64,000 bases of DNA from Neodontobutis hainanensis (Eukaryota > Chordata > Actinopteri > Gobiiformes > Odontobutidae), in contig JALDNG010000022.1 in the NCBI GenBank assembly GCA_024349245.1, positions 1,568,001-1,632,000 on the forward strand, given 5' to 3'. Every line of letters starts with the position of its first letter. Position 1 is the first letter of the stretch. This document shows, piece by piece, positions 1 to 10,900 of this stretch. The position numbers and the translations under genes are program-made. Under the pieces are notes generated by a model that saw only the letters and a program-made list of their open reading frames with translations, ran no database searches and was not told the origin of the DNA.

Positions 1-819
1 GAGGGACAGGTGAACCACATTAGGGCAGGAAGTCAATCAGACAACACAGACAGGGGTGAGACATTTCACAAAAAAACCATGAAACCAAATACAGTCTTGA
101 AACAAAATCAGATACACTAAACAAACTGAAGATACAATAATGAAACATGACATCAGATACAACAACAAAACAGACCAACTAACAGACCAGGCTTGGATCC
201 TGACAGCCTCCTAGATTTTTTGAGCACACCTCGGAAATAGCAGATAGTCAGAAAGAAAACAATATATGGCGGTGGGTCAAGAGGAAACCTAAAAGAATTC
301 TTGGTATCATATGGTTTCTGCAGAAAAGACCCATTACCAGGGCAGCATAAAATTATTGGGTTGCCATGCGTGAATCTGCCGACCATTTTTGTAATTAGGT
401 CAAATTTGTGCTATAGATTTTTATTTTTATTCAGTTGTAATTATTTAGATTATTGATCGTTGCCGTAAGAAAAAACAACATACACAAAAGTACAAAGTTA
501 TTTCCCCAAGTAGGGAATTGGATGTATTTTTTCAATCACATTCTTAAAATTTTGAAGTCAGATGCTTCAGACGCGGGTCAAATTTGCTCTATTACAAAGT
601 CTAAACAAAGTGTGTTCAGACACAAATTCGCTTCTGCCAGGTGACTTCTCTTCGAGTCTTGTTGGAAAATGGTTGAGATGGATTTTGTTGAGAGAGTTGC
701 TGTGCTCTATTTACTTTGAAAGACTGGAAAACACACCAAAAACTGGGTTCACACCAAACCTTTGGTGTGGTGTGAACCCACTCCCCCTCCAATATCACTT
801 CGGAGCAAAGGAGAGCCCT
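1..819. other. Left-edge non-coding sequence
   Basis: No gene is supported here. The short open frames lack splice context or family resemblance. The first ~210 bases are rich in ACA/CAGACA runs and look like repeat-derived DNA, but I cannot name a family. The open frame from about 562 runs into the Penelope-like element downstream, and its first ~90 codons have no recognisable similarity. Confidence 0.5.
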
Positions 820-2165
820 GTCAGCCCTGGAGAAGGATCCCAGCATCAGCCTTCTGCAGCAGACAAAGAAAGATGCACGGTGATCCTGAACACAGATGAC
901 TATGAGTTCAGTATAAACAGCTTACTCAGTGACACTACCATCAATGAGACACTGAGAAGAGATCCAACAAGTGGTTACAAGAAGAAGGTCACAGACTGTC
1001 TGCAGAGGCTGACAGGCTGTATCCTGGGAACACCACTCCATGTATCTACGACTTACCACAAAATACACAAAGAAGGAATACAACTACTGCCCATATTAAG
1101 CTGCACAGATTCAGGCACCTACAATGTAGCATAGCATCTGGCCACCATCTCGAAATCAAACATGTGCCACTAGACGCAGATGAGACTTCTTTACAGGACA
1201 GGACAAACCTCACCCCGGACCATATTTGCAGTTTACTTGAGATACGCTTGAACACTACTTATTTCCAGTTCAGAGGTAACTTCTACAGACAAAAACATGG
1301 CTGTGCCATGGGATCACCTGTCTCCCCGATTGTGGCTAACCTGTACATGGAGGAAGTGGAGAACAGAGCTCTGGTCACATAGCACAAGAGGTGCCTACAA
1401 CCTCAGAAAGTAAACGGAAAGAAGAACAACACATCCGCCCTGAGAGACTGTGGATACCCCAAATGGACTTTCAACCAAACCAAGAGGACACAGACACCAA
1501 ACAGACAGGAACCAGGGACAAAAGGGAAGGGTGTAGTATCCCTTATGTGTCTGGTTTGTCTAAAAAACTTAAAAGGATTTTCTACAAACACAACATTCAA
1601 GTCAACTTTAACAGTTATGTTGGAGAAACTTAACAACAGCTTCACAAGAGGATGTATCAGCACAGAAAGCCAATCCTTGAGGACCTGAGTCTGCAGTTCA
1701 CATCCACCTCTCACCACCTTGAGAGAGGGTTGAAGGAAGCCATTTCTGTGAAAATGGAAAAGCCCTCTTTGAACAGAGGAGGTGGCTACAGATTCATAAT
1801 GCCTAGTATTTATAACAGTGTTCTGAAACCTAAAACAAAAGAGTTGCATGCTAGAACAACAACCACAGCATCTAAATGGAGCAGTGTCACTAACGACTCT
1901 CCTGAGCCTTAATGACTCCCACATCAGGAGTAACACTTCCCTTTCATGGCCAACGACCATGAGACCAGAACAGCCTGATCCATCAGGTTTGGTTTTAGGT
2001 CAAACTCCTCCCTCTAGAGGGAGCTCAGCTCTCTTACCAGTTGATCCCAGAATTGAGATCAACTGGTCTCTTGGAATTAGGGACGACACGTTTTCACCTT
2101 GAAAACTGAGTCTAGATGCTTTTACCTCAACCTTATTTTCAAGATGTCCTGAATGACTGAGAACC
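820..2165 (+). mobile_element. Decayed Penelope-like retroelement (RT and GIY-YIG remnants)
   Basis: Three kinds of fragment in the right order identify a Penelope-like element. An N-terminal piece near 868-1130 reads NTDDYEFSINSLL and later TYHKIHKEG. A reverse-transcriptase piece near 1170-1375 carries GCAMGSPVSPIVANLYME, the conserved block typical of this class. A GIY-YIG endonuclease remnant near 1560-1800 carries SYVGET, then QQLHKRMYQHR, then EAISVKMEKPSLNRGGGYR. The copy is dead: the catalytic RT segment between the RT and endonuclease pieces is missing, the frame shifts at least twice, and stops fall near 1132, 1381 and 1631, the last inside the endonuclease piece. The non-coding 3' part (about 1850-2160) recurs in opposite orientation at 58919-59215. 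The family call is confident from the motifs; the exact ends are not visible. Confidence 0.8.
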
Positions 2166-2177
2166 TTCCCAGACTTG

Positions 2178-2589
2178 TCTCATGTTGATGCATCTCTCAT
2201 GTTGATGCATCACTCTCATGTTGATGGCTTTCTTATGTTGATGCTTCTCTAATAATAATAATAATAATTGATTAGATTTACATTGCGCTTTTCTCCTAAG
2301 GGATCATGGGACTCAAAGCGCTTACAGGCCAACCATTATTCATTCACTCCACAGTCACACACTGGTGGTGGTAAGCTATTGTTGTCACAGCTGCCCTGGG
2401 GCAGACCTACAGAGAAGTTGATGGATGTTTCTCATGTTGATGGTTGTCTCTCACGTTGATACTTCTCTCGTGTTGATGGTTGTTTCTCACGTTGATGGTT
2501 GTCTCTCATGTTGATGGTTGTCTCTCATGTTGATGGATGTTTCTCATGTTGATGCTTCTCTCTCACGTTGATGGTACTTTCTCATGTTA
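2178..2589. repeat. Minisatellite, ~19-bp unit, interrupted by an inserted fragment
   Basis: Tandem units built on TCTCATGTTGATGGTTGTC, with variants such as CACGTTGATGGT, run from 2178 to about 2250 and again from about 2413 to 2589. Between them lie a short TAA run (2251-2267) and a ~145-bp dispersed-repeat fragment. Confidence 0.85.
2268..2412 (+). repeat. Dispersed-repeat fragment inside the minisatellite
   Basis: The segment contains TTACATTGCGCTTTTCTC, then CAAAGCGCTTACAGG, then CACACTGGTGGTGGTAAGC and GCCCTGGGGCAGAC. I recognise this succession as a repeat that is very common in teleost genomes. It splits the flanking minisatellite into two blocks, so it is either a younger insertion or was captured when the array expanded. 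Assignment to a named family would need a repeat library. Confidence 0.55.
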
Positions 2590-2590
2590 T

Positions 2591-2753
2591 ACTGTAATAA
2601 CTTCAGATCTCTTTCCCGATCTCGGGTGTTTCTGTCATTTTACATGAAAGCTGTAATAACTTCTGATTTCTGTCCTTATCTCAGGGGTTTCTGTCATATT
2701 ACATTAATACTGTTATAACTTCAGATCTCTGTCCCAATCTTAGATGTTTTTTT
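2591..2753. repeat. Three diverged tandem copies of a ~60-bp unit
   Basis: Copies start at 2591, 2651 and 2710. Each begins CTGTAATAACTTC or a close variant, followed by a GATCTC/GATTTC block and GTTTCTGTCAT. The third copy is truncated. The array abuts the end of the TTGATG minisatellite but has an unrelated unit. Confidence 0.8.
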
Positions 2754-4163
2754 GTCTTTGCGAGTGTTCCATGCCCACACTCCATTGTTCAGTTCTGGAA
2801 TACCCATTTCACTTAAATAAGTTCTTATTGAGTTAACATCAGTTCAGTGTCCTATCACACAAGAATACATAAACAACCCTTTTTTATAATTTTTTTAACC
2901 TTAGTATTGTTTCCACAACAATAGTTCATTGATAAGTTTTATTTACACAGAAAGAACAGGACTCAAAGATGATGGTCACATTCAAAATTAGTTGCTCCAG
3001 CGCTTAAAGTAACTGGGAGTCAGTCTGATGGAAGATGCAAAAATATTAAATGTTTATGTACATTACAGCACTATATATATTTTATTTGGTTTACAAAATC
3101 GTCAGACTGCAAGACATTAAAACATGAAAAATAGATACCTTTATGACTGCTACTGCATTTACTATAATGGGAGCTGAAAATGTTTTTTTTATATATATTA
3201 AATCTTTTATGGCAGCTGAAAGCAAAAAAAAAACAAGTTTTCTGCGCATGTTCTGTGACCTGTGTTTTTTGCAAGGGGCGTCTTCTCCACGCTTTTAGAC
3301 ACGCCCCCTTTACGTCGCGGTAATGAAATCCCTAGAGAAGCTCATTCTCCACGTTTACAGCCCAGGCATCCAGCGCAGCAGCACTTACACTAACACAATT
3401 CAGACCTACATATCACCTCTAAAGGTCAGACAAAGCCGACTTTCTACCTGACAGCACACGCGAAGAGGGCCATATTTAGCGAAGAGTTGGACATTTTATA
3501 TGTAGTGATTCTACACAATGGGACGTACTTAGTATAAGCTAAGGCTAGCTAAATGATACAACAAAAGACAAGCGTGGGCGATTCAAAATTGTTCTAACTA
3601 CACTATCAGACATGAAACGAGCTATTAACATTGATGTATGGATGCAGTCAGATGCTGGTCTGTGTTATAACATGCTCCTCACAGAACATAGTTCCGGGAA
3701 ACTAATATCTGAGTAAGCACCGTGTCCCGCCTGGTGCTGACGGATGTCGCTGAAACTCGATGAATGGCCATTTCAAATAAGAGATGCTGGTCATTGTGCA
3801 GGTTCAGGTTCAGTGTAGCCTGTACTAAACTCAAACATGTATTCGGTTATGATGAACAGGTTGTTTTTAATTACATTTAATTGTTTTTTAAACCATGTAT
3901 CTGAAAGTCACATGTAACATTTATTTGAAATAAGGGGAGCTTTGTATAAATCCACATCTGTAAATGTGTCGTGACAGTGGTGTGAACAATAAAGTTGATT
4001 GTCTTTCTCAACTGCCTCATTTAGATCTGTTATGACATAATAATACAACTGTAAAACATAGCCAAGACCTCCTCACTGAATGTAACGTGAGTTTGTTACT
4101 GTATGTAGGCTACTCATAACAGCACCTCTTGCCCCATAATAGCCTCCTTGTCTGAATTAAAAC
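2754..4163. other. Intergenic region and probable scly promoter area
   Basis: No coding exon is supported. Around 3240-3480 the composition turns less AT-rich. Two oppositely oriented GC-box-like motifs appear, AAGGGGCG near 3273 and ACGCCCCC near 3301, followed by ACGTCGCGG near 3313. This is the most promoter-like stretch upstream of scly, but no start site can be proven, and it lies about 850 bp from the start codon. The remainder is AT-rich and featureless. Confidence 0.35.
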
Positions 4164-7100
4164 ATGAGTCTTGATCGGTGAGTCCCTTAAATTACATAAC
4201 ATGATTTATGTATTGTGTTTCACATGTAATTGGTGAACTAATGCATTTGCCATTTAGAATCTACATGGACTACAATGCCACCACTCCTCTGGATCCAGTG
4301 GTTATTAAGGCCATCTCTGAGGCTCTCCATGACGCCTGGGGAAACCCAAGTAGCACCTATACAGCAGGTGAGAAGAGTCAAAGTAACCTCAGCAGATGTG
4401 TGTCTAGGGGTACGCTGGTTGGGAAAAAGTGGTATAAGCAAGCCTTTTAGTGTCAATAATTTCCAGGTGTCAAGGCCAAGGCAATCATTAATGAGTCCAG
4501 AGAAAATGTAGCAAGAATGGTTGGAGGTAAAGCAGAGGACATAATTTTCACCTCTGGAGGAACTGAGGTAAAACATTCACACCTGTGTTTTGTAGCGATA
4601 TTCTGTTAGAATAATTTTAATTATATAATGTAATGTTTATATATAATATAATATAATGTTTAGAGTTACTGGGGGTTATCGTTCTCTTCAGGTCATGTCA
4701 AATTCATGTCATGTCCTTCATGCTACTCCAAGCATGAAGTAGACATAACTAGACGGAGACATGGCTTGTCAGGGGACTTCTGCACCTGGACCATTGTGCC
4801 TTTGGGGAGGGGAGGGTATGGAAGATACGCCTCCCACCAAGGTCTTCATTGTGTTTACTGTTTGTTTACTTCCTTAAGCAAAACTCCCTCTGTACCATTG
4901 TTACATGGTGTGTCTTCTTTGCTTCTTCTTGCAAGAATAAACCTGGCCATTGCTTGTTAAATTATAATCTGTCTACGTGTCTCTCTGGATAAATATAAGG
5001 ACATAAATAATTCTTATAACATATTCCAAACAATAACTAAAACACAGAATGTTTCTGTTATGGTAGTGGTTTGGTTTGTCCAAATCAAAATGTAACCAAA
5101 CAAATTACTCAGGCTCCATCTAGGACTATTTGTTGTGCAGGTCAATAAACTCTGTCCAAGCCATAAATTGCATTTGTGTGTTTATATATTCACCATTTTG
5201 CAGCAACTAAATGAATAAAAACAACAAATAGCTCCAGCGGTTATTATTTGTTTTAGGCCAATAACCTGGTGGTCCACACTGCGGTGGAGCACTTCAAGAG
5301 GAGCTGTAACGCTGCAGAGCAAAACAGAGCCCATTCAAATGGATGCACTGGCCTCCCTCACATTATCACCTCTAATGTGGAGCATGACTCAGTCAAACTG
5401 GTGGTGGAAAGCCTCCAGAGAGAGGGAAAGGCGGGTAGGAACAGAAAGGCACCAAGATAAATACATATAGTTCATGCAAAGTAAATTCTGCCTGAACAAC
5501 AATGTGATGTCAAGTTTCTGTGTTTTTGTGACAGAAGCAACATTTGTTCCTGTGTCTAAGGTGACAGGCCGAGTGGAGGTGGAGGATATCATTGCTGCAG
5601 TGCGTCCCAGCACTTGTCTCATTTCCATTATGCTTGCCAACAATGAGACAGGAGTCATTATGGTAAGAGGAGATAATGACTTGTAAAGCTCAAGGCTTTA
5701 ATGTTCACACGCACTGTATTTTCTTTGAACTGAAACCTAAGTAACCTTGTGCATTTAGTGTTGTGTTTTTCCAAAACATGTCCCTGATGCTTTTGATTTA
5801 TTTTAGATGTAGCTTCCATGGTTGATTTCTTGTTCATTATACATTTAAAAAAAGATTCATTGTATTTCTCTCTGCAATTTTAAGCATTTATTTATATGTA
5901 TGGGTAAACAAAATTAGCAAATTTAGCAAATAACATAGCTGGACAGTTTATAATGTAGTTGTTTACCTTGCATGCAACTATTGTAAAAGCAGCTTCTATA
6001 CAACTCTCCCTCTTGACAGCCAGTCCAAGAGATCTGTCAGAGAATAAAGTCTCTCAACAAGGAGCATCAGCGACAGAGGATATTACTCCACACTGACGCT
6101 GCCCAGGCTCTGGGGAAAGTCAGAGTGAATGCCCCAGAACTGGGAGTAGATTATCTCACCATTGTAGGGCACAAGGTCGAGAATCGTTTGTGTAAAACAT
6201 TCATAAATCATATAGCAGCTAAAGAATAGACAAGACCTAAGAGCTTTTGTTTAATTTGTAGTTCTATGCCCCTCGGATCGGTGCTTTGTATGTGAACAGC
6301 CCTGGGAAAAAAACACCAGTATATCCAATGCTGTTTGGAGGAGGACAGGAGAGAAACTTCAGACCTGGGTAATACTTACCTCAAATAAAACAATTCTTTA
6401 TATGTCTATATCTATTTTTATGACTATTAACTTATATAAATCTAAATGTGTGTTTTTTTTTCAGCACAGAAAACACACCAATGATAGCAGGACTGGGAAA
6501 GGTAGTTTAAAAAAAAGATTTCTTTATGAACAAAGATGTGTCAGGTTAATTGTGCACAGAAACTCTAGTAAATAATGTAAACATTATTATTAATTTATGA
6601 TGTTTTTGTCAGGCTGCCGATCTGGTGACATCTAACCTGTCAGAATATGAGAGTCACATGCAAAGTGTCAAACATTACTTGGAAGAGCAACTGCGGGTAC
6701 ATTTTCATCAAGACATTTGTTCAGTATTTTGTTATAGAGTGTGGTTAACAAACTGTTTTTTTTTATCTCAGGTTGTTTTCAAAGATAAACTTCACTTCAA
6801 CAGCCACTTCCCTGGGGCTGATATCCTTCCCAACACATGTAACGTGTCCATCCTGGGCCCAACATTACAAGGTGACATCCTGACTCATGTTTGTTTTTTT
6901 GTCCTTTAACCCTACACTATCGTTTGTCAGAGGTAGTTCATGACCTGCTGAAGGGCTATTTGTAAACAACAAAGCTCTTAAATCATTGACTTCTCTGTCC
7001 CTTCCGCTTGTAGGCTGGAGGGTATTGTCCAACTGTAGGAAACTATTGGCCAGTGTGGGCGCCGCCTGCCACTCAGACAGTGGAAACAGGTAAAACAGCC

Positions 7101-7344
7101 TGTCTTTCACCCGCAGTGCCTTTGTTTGAAAGCTAAATGATCGGCTCTGCTGTTACATAACTCACCTGCGTTGTTTCCACTCGTCAGGCCTTCGCATATT
7201 CTCCTGAACTGCGGCGTCCCGTCAGATGTGGCGGCAAACGCTTTGAGGTTGAGCGTGGGCAGGGGGACGTCCAGAGCAGATGTGGACACAGTTGTGGAAG
7301 ACCTGAGGACCACTGTGAAACTGCTGGAACAGATGGACTCATAA
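4164..7344 (+). CDS. scly: Selenocysteine lyase (complete, 12 exons, 415 aa)
   Basis: PLP-dependent cytosolic enzyme that splits L-selenocysteine into alanine and selenide, which feeds selenophosphate synthesis. Exons: 4164-4177, 4258-4367, 4467-4567, 5257-5434, 5535-5662, 6020-6175, 6262-6368, 6465-6501, 6613-6696, 6772-6871, 7014-7089, 7188-7344; they sum to 1248 nt. Family marks are MDYNATTPL (near residue 7), FTSGGTE, the S-x-VEHDS block, HTDAAQALGK, and the Schiff-base lysine in TIVGHK (Lys229, last codon of exon 6). The catalytic cysteine is in ASVGAACHSD (Cys357). Exon 1 encodes only M-S-L-D plus two bases, giving a shorter N-terminus than the 445-residue human protein. I chose it because its GT donor joins in phase to the AG before ATCTACATGGAC. 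The exon 6 donor (GTCGAG) is weak. AATAAA lies at 7403. The start is less certain than the rest. Confidence 0.95.
4685..4985 (+). mobile_element. Possible solo LTR in scly intron 3
   Basis: Within the intron is a ~300-bp block unlike its AT-rich surroundings. It runs from GTCATGTCAAATTC, through a GC-rich stretch (GGGGAGGGGAGGGTATGG), to GCAAGAATAAACCTGGCC with AATAAA at about 4935, then a TCTGTCTACGTGTCTCTC tail. That order resembles the U3-R-U5 plan of a retroviral-type LTR. No gag, pol or env sequence is nearby. I could not define matching target-site duplications or TG...CA ends, so this is a structural guess. Confidence 0.35.
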
Positions 7345-7993
7345 CTTCTCACAGAAATTAATTAATTAATCGTGTAAATCTAATGAAACATTTAATGTGA
7401 ATAATAAAAAGGGAGGCCCGTGGCGTGACCTGAAGCTTGATGTTATGAGAGATGAATTTTTCCATGGCATCATGTGTGTAATCAGCTAACTGCATTATGA
7501 TATCAAATATTTACATTCACTTTCCCTAATCAGCTGGCAGATGTAGGAGATGGTAATCCCTAATATGAACCAGCTGATTAGTCTTGGTGGGGTGCATTTT
7601 TAATAATATTACTAGTAAAACTGGTGCGTGCCTGGGCCTTGAGTTCTTCCATTACTTAAGTTTCCGTGCTGCCTCAGCTCCCACGTCCAGTGAAGCGTGG
7701 GCGAGAGTGCCAGCATATGGTCAGTGGCGTACAAAAGAAAGCAGGAGGCCACGAGTGCTTTGCCTTCCACCCGTCTTTCATTACCTTTCTATCTCGCTAG
7801 CTCCGGCCCCCCCCCCTCTCCCTGCTCTCCCCAACAGCCACGCCGGCCAGCTGGCTGCCGCTTAGGTGTCGCTTTCCCTTTGGCTCAGGAGGAGGCAATG
7901 GGTACATGAGTTTTTTATTATTGTATGAGGGATTGTCAGGGTGATGGTCGCCAACTTTTACCGTGTGCCATACTCCACTTGTAGTTGCCAGGG
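7345..7993. other. Short scly-espnl intergenic region
   Basis: The spacer is about 650 bp. The scly poly(A) signal AATAAA is at 7403-7408. A C-rich tract (near 7806-7830) and a CTCCCC/CCGGCC stretch lie about 150-190 bases before the espnl start, so the espnl promoter or 5'UTR is probably within 7600-7990. No TATA box is evident at a useful position. Confidence 0.5.
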
Positions 7994-10900
7994 ATGGTGC
8001 TTCACAGGGCGATCCAGGCGGCCCGGATGGGAGATCTTGCAACCTTGAAGGATCTTGGATCTTCTGGTCACCTTTCATCCAGTGTGGTTGATGCACAAGG
8101 AGCTGGTCCAGTCCACCACGCGGCGAGGTGTGGACAGCTCGAGTGCCTGCAGTACCTGGTTAATGAGATGGGTCTGGCAGCTGACGGCCGAGCCCTCAAC
8201 CTTGCCACCCCAGCTCATGATGCAGCAGCTACTGGTCACGTCCGAGAGCTCCAGTGGCTGGTTGATCAAGGAGGTTGCAAGACTGAGGTAAGTTTATCTA
8301 CACGAGAACAATCCAAGTGGAGAAAGAAACCTACCCTAAGAGCTCAAATGGCTTTGGAAACGTGCCACATGACCAACCTTACTTCTCTGTAAGTTTAAAT
8401 TTAGGCCCAGGCTTCAGATGTTGATCTAACTGATCCCTGAGTGCAGTTACATCACCGCAGTTGTAAAACCCACAGGTCCCCACCTTTTCAGATGTATTAC
8501 CAGCTGCTTACATCATATAGTATTGTCTTACTAGTTACCCATTAGCAATATGTTGCAAGTGTAATCATATCCAGATGCTTCAGGGGTTGTAAAAGTCTCC
8601 CCTCAACACTGAAATAATGTTTACATTTCTGAATGTTCATTAAAATAACAAAGTTATCATTAGTTAGTCATTACTTGTGGAAATATTTTTCCTTTATGTG
8701 ATACAAAACTAGTTTAATAGATACTTACTAAAAAATAGATAGCCAAAAACAATTTTGTAAAACTTGCAACAAATTTACATTACAACTTCTCTTCCTTATT
8801 TATTGCAAGTTTACAGTCCCATGTGATTTGGAGCAGCATTTGTCTTGCAGTGCTTCATTTGGAAAGTTGGAGATCCCAGAACACAAAGAGGGTATTTTGG
8901 GGGCTACTTCCAGCACCACCAAACAGGAAGAAAAGTCATATATTGTTATGAAGGCTGCATAATAGCTATATTTTATAATAAAATTATGCCCTTGTGCAAA
9001 GACGAATGGGCAATTTACATTGCCAGAAGTTAAAACTGTAATTAGATTCCTAAATGGGATATGGTCACATTTTTAGGCCTCATGAACTCATACTTTAATG
9101 AACTTTGAGGTGCCAAACCCTGTCAAATAGGTCCCAGCTCCGGTTCCAAAAATAAAAAAATAATAGCTTGAAAAATATACGGGCAATAAACAGTGTAACA
9201 GACACATATGCATGACAGCTATAGTATAATGAAAACATGCATTTTGTTATAGCATCCATGAATGAACATGAATTACAAAAAGAAAAAATGTCAACTATGA
9301 ATTTATTGTAAGGTTTTATTGCAAATTTTGTTATCTAGCTTCTTTCCCTTCATGTTCACTTTCCAGGACAGAGACGCGGCCGGTGCCACTGCCCTTCACC
9401 TTGCAGCTCGGTTCAGTTGTGTGGACGTTATCAGGTGGCTGCTGTCTGTCGGAGGAGCGGCCGGGGTGAAGACAAACTGCGGGGCCGTACCTGCTCACTA
9501 TGCTGCAGCCAATGGGGATCTGGCCTGTTTAAAACTACTTATTCAGCAGGCCCCGGGGTGAGATTTTAGGGAATTTTGAAAGCTTATTTAAGACATTTGG
9601 CTACTAATTTTGCCTTACTTTTTGAGATACTAGTGACTTTAAAAATATTGTATGGAAAATGGCCCATTTTGATTCATATAGCAACATATTCGTTCTCATA
9701 TCTGTTTTTGGCATTGCTGGGTATTTAATTAAGTAGTCTTACCTGTTTTGAATAGAGGTATAGGGACATCCTTTGTTAATACAGAAAAGCTTAATTGTAT
9801 TGAACTACTTCAGATTAGGGCTGCTAAATACTGTATATAAATCTCAAATTTGCTGTTATTGCAATATTATTGTTACCGCAATATAATTGTTATCAAAACA
9901 TTAGTGTTAAAACATTATCGGTATTGCAATAGTATCCTTATCAAAACATTATCGGTATTGCAATAGTATCCTTATCAAAACATTATCGGTATTGAAATAT
10001 TATTGTTATCAAAACATTATCACTACCTCAATATTATCTTTATTATCCTTATTATTATATTATCCTTATCAAAACATTAGTGTTAACAAAACATTATCGT
10101 CATTGAAATACTATTGTTAAGAAAACATTATCACAATATTATTAGAAGTGGACGTTAGACCAGAGCCTTACACTTCTTTATAATAGTCTTATTCACTTTT
10201 TACTCTGTTAAAGAACATTAAACAAAAATCTGACCAGCTAATCATACGAAGCCCATTTATATGACATCATGTGACACAGAATATGCTTTTATTTATTGTT
10301 GGTCCATTTCACAGCCCCACATAGACGTCTCTGAACTGTCTGTATACAGTATATAGACTATATCATCACTCCTTACTACACAGTTGGCAATGAGGTCAGA
10401 GCCTAAATGCCAGCCTTTGTATGTTTCTAAATTTGGACGTTAATCTAATTAGACAAAAAGTTTAAAACAGTTCAGATGTCGTTTGAAAACTAAAGCCCAG
10501 CCATGATGCCTCCCATCTTTTACATTAAGACCTGATCCCCAGACCCCATTAGTTAAGATTAAGCAGATAAAGTGCATAGAGCATGTTGTGCTGTTTATTT
10601 TCTTGTTGCTGGAGAGTATGTCACATGCTGGACATAATGGAATAATGAATATGCTGGTGCAGTCGCTCACATGTCTTCAACGTCAGCAAGTCTTTTAGGA
10701 TTAATGCAATGTATATTTTGACTGTATACAATATATCACACATTTAATGTTAGCGTATTGTTATTGTTATTGCATTATTATTGTTATTGTAATATGTGTA
10801 TCACAAAGAATGACTTGTATCAAAATAACGTGATGGTCTTTTATGTGATGAACATTTACTCTTTGCCTCAAAATCATTGTTCAAACAAGCATTGAATCAA

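Noticed and set aside
7797..8269. Open frames on the minus strand over espnl exon 1
   Set aside because: They mirror the GC-rich ankyrin exon on the + strand and have no similarity or splice context of their own.
9840..10140. CRISPR-like array of regularly spaced repeats
   Set aside because: The 34-bp units are directly tandem with no unique spacers, and the locus is an intron of a vertebrate gene.
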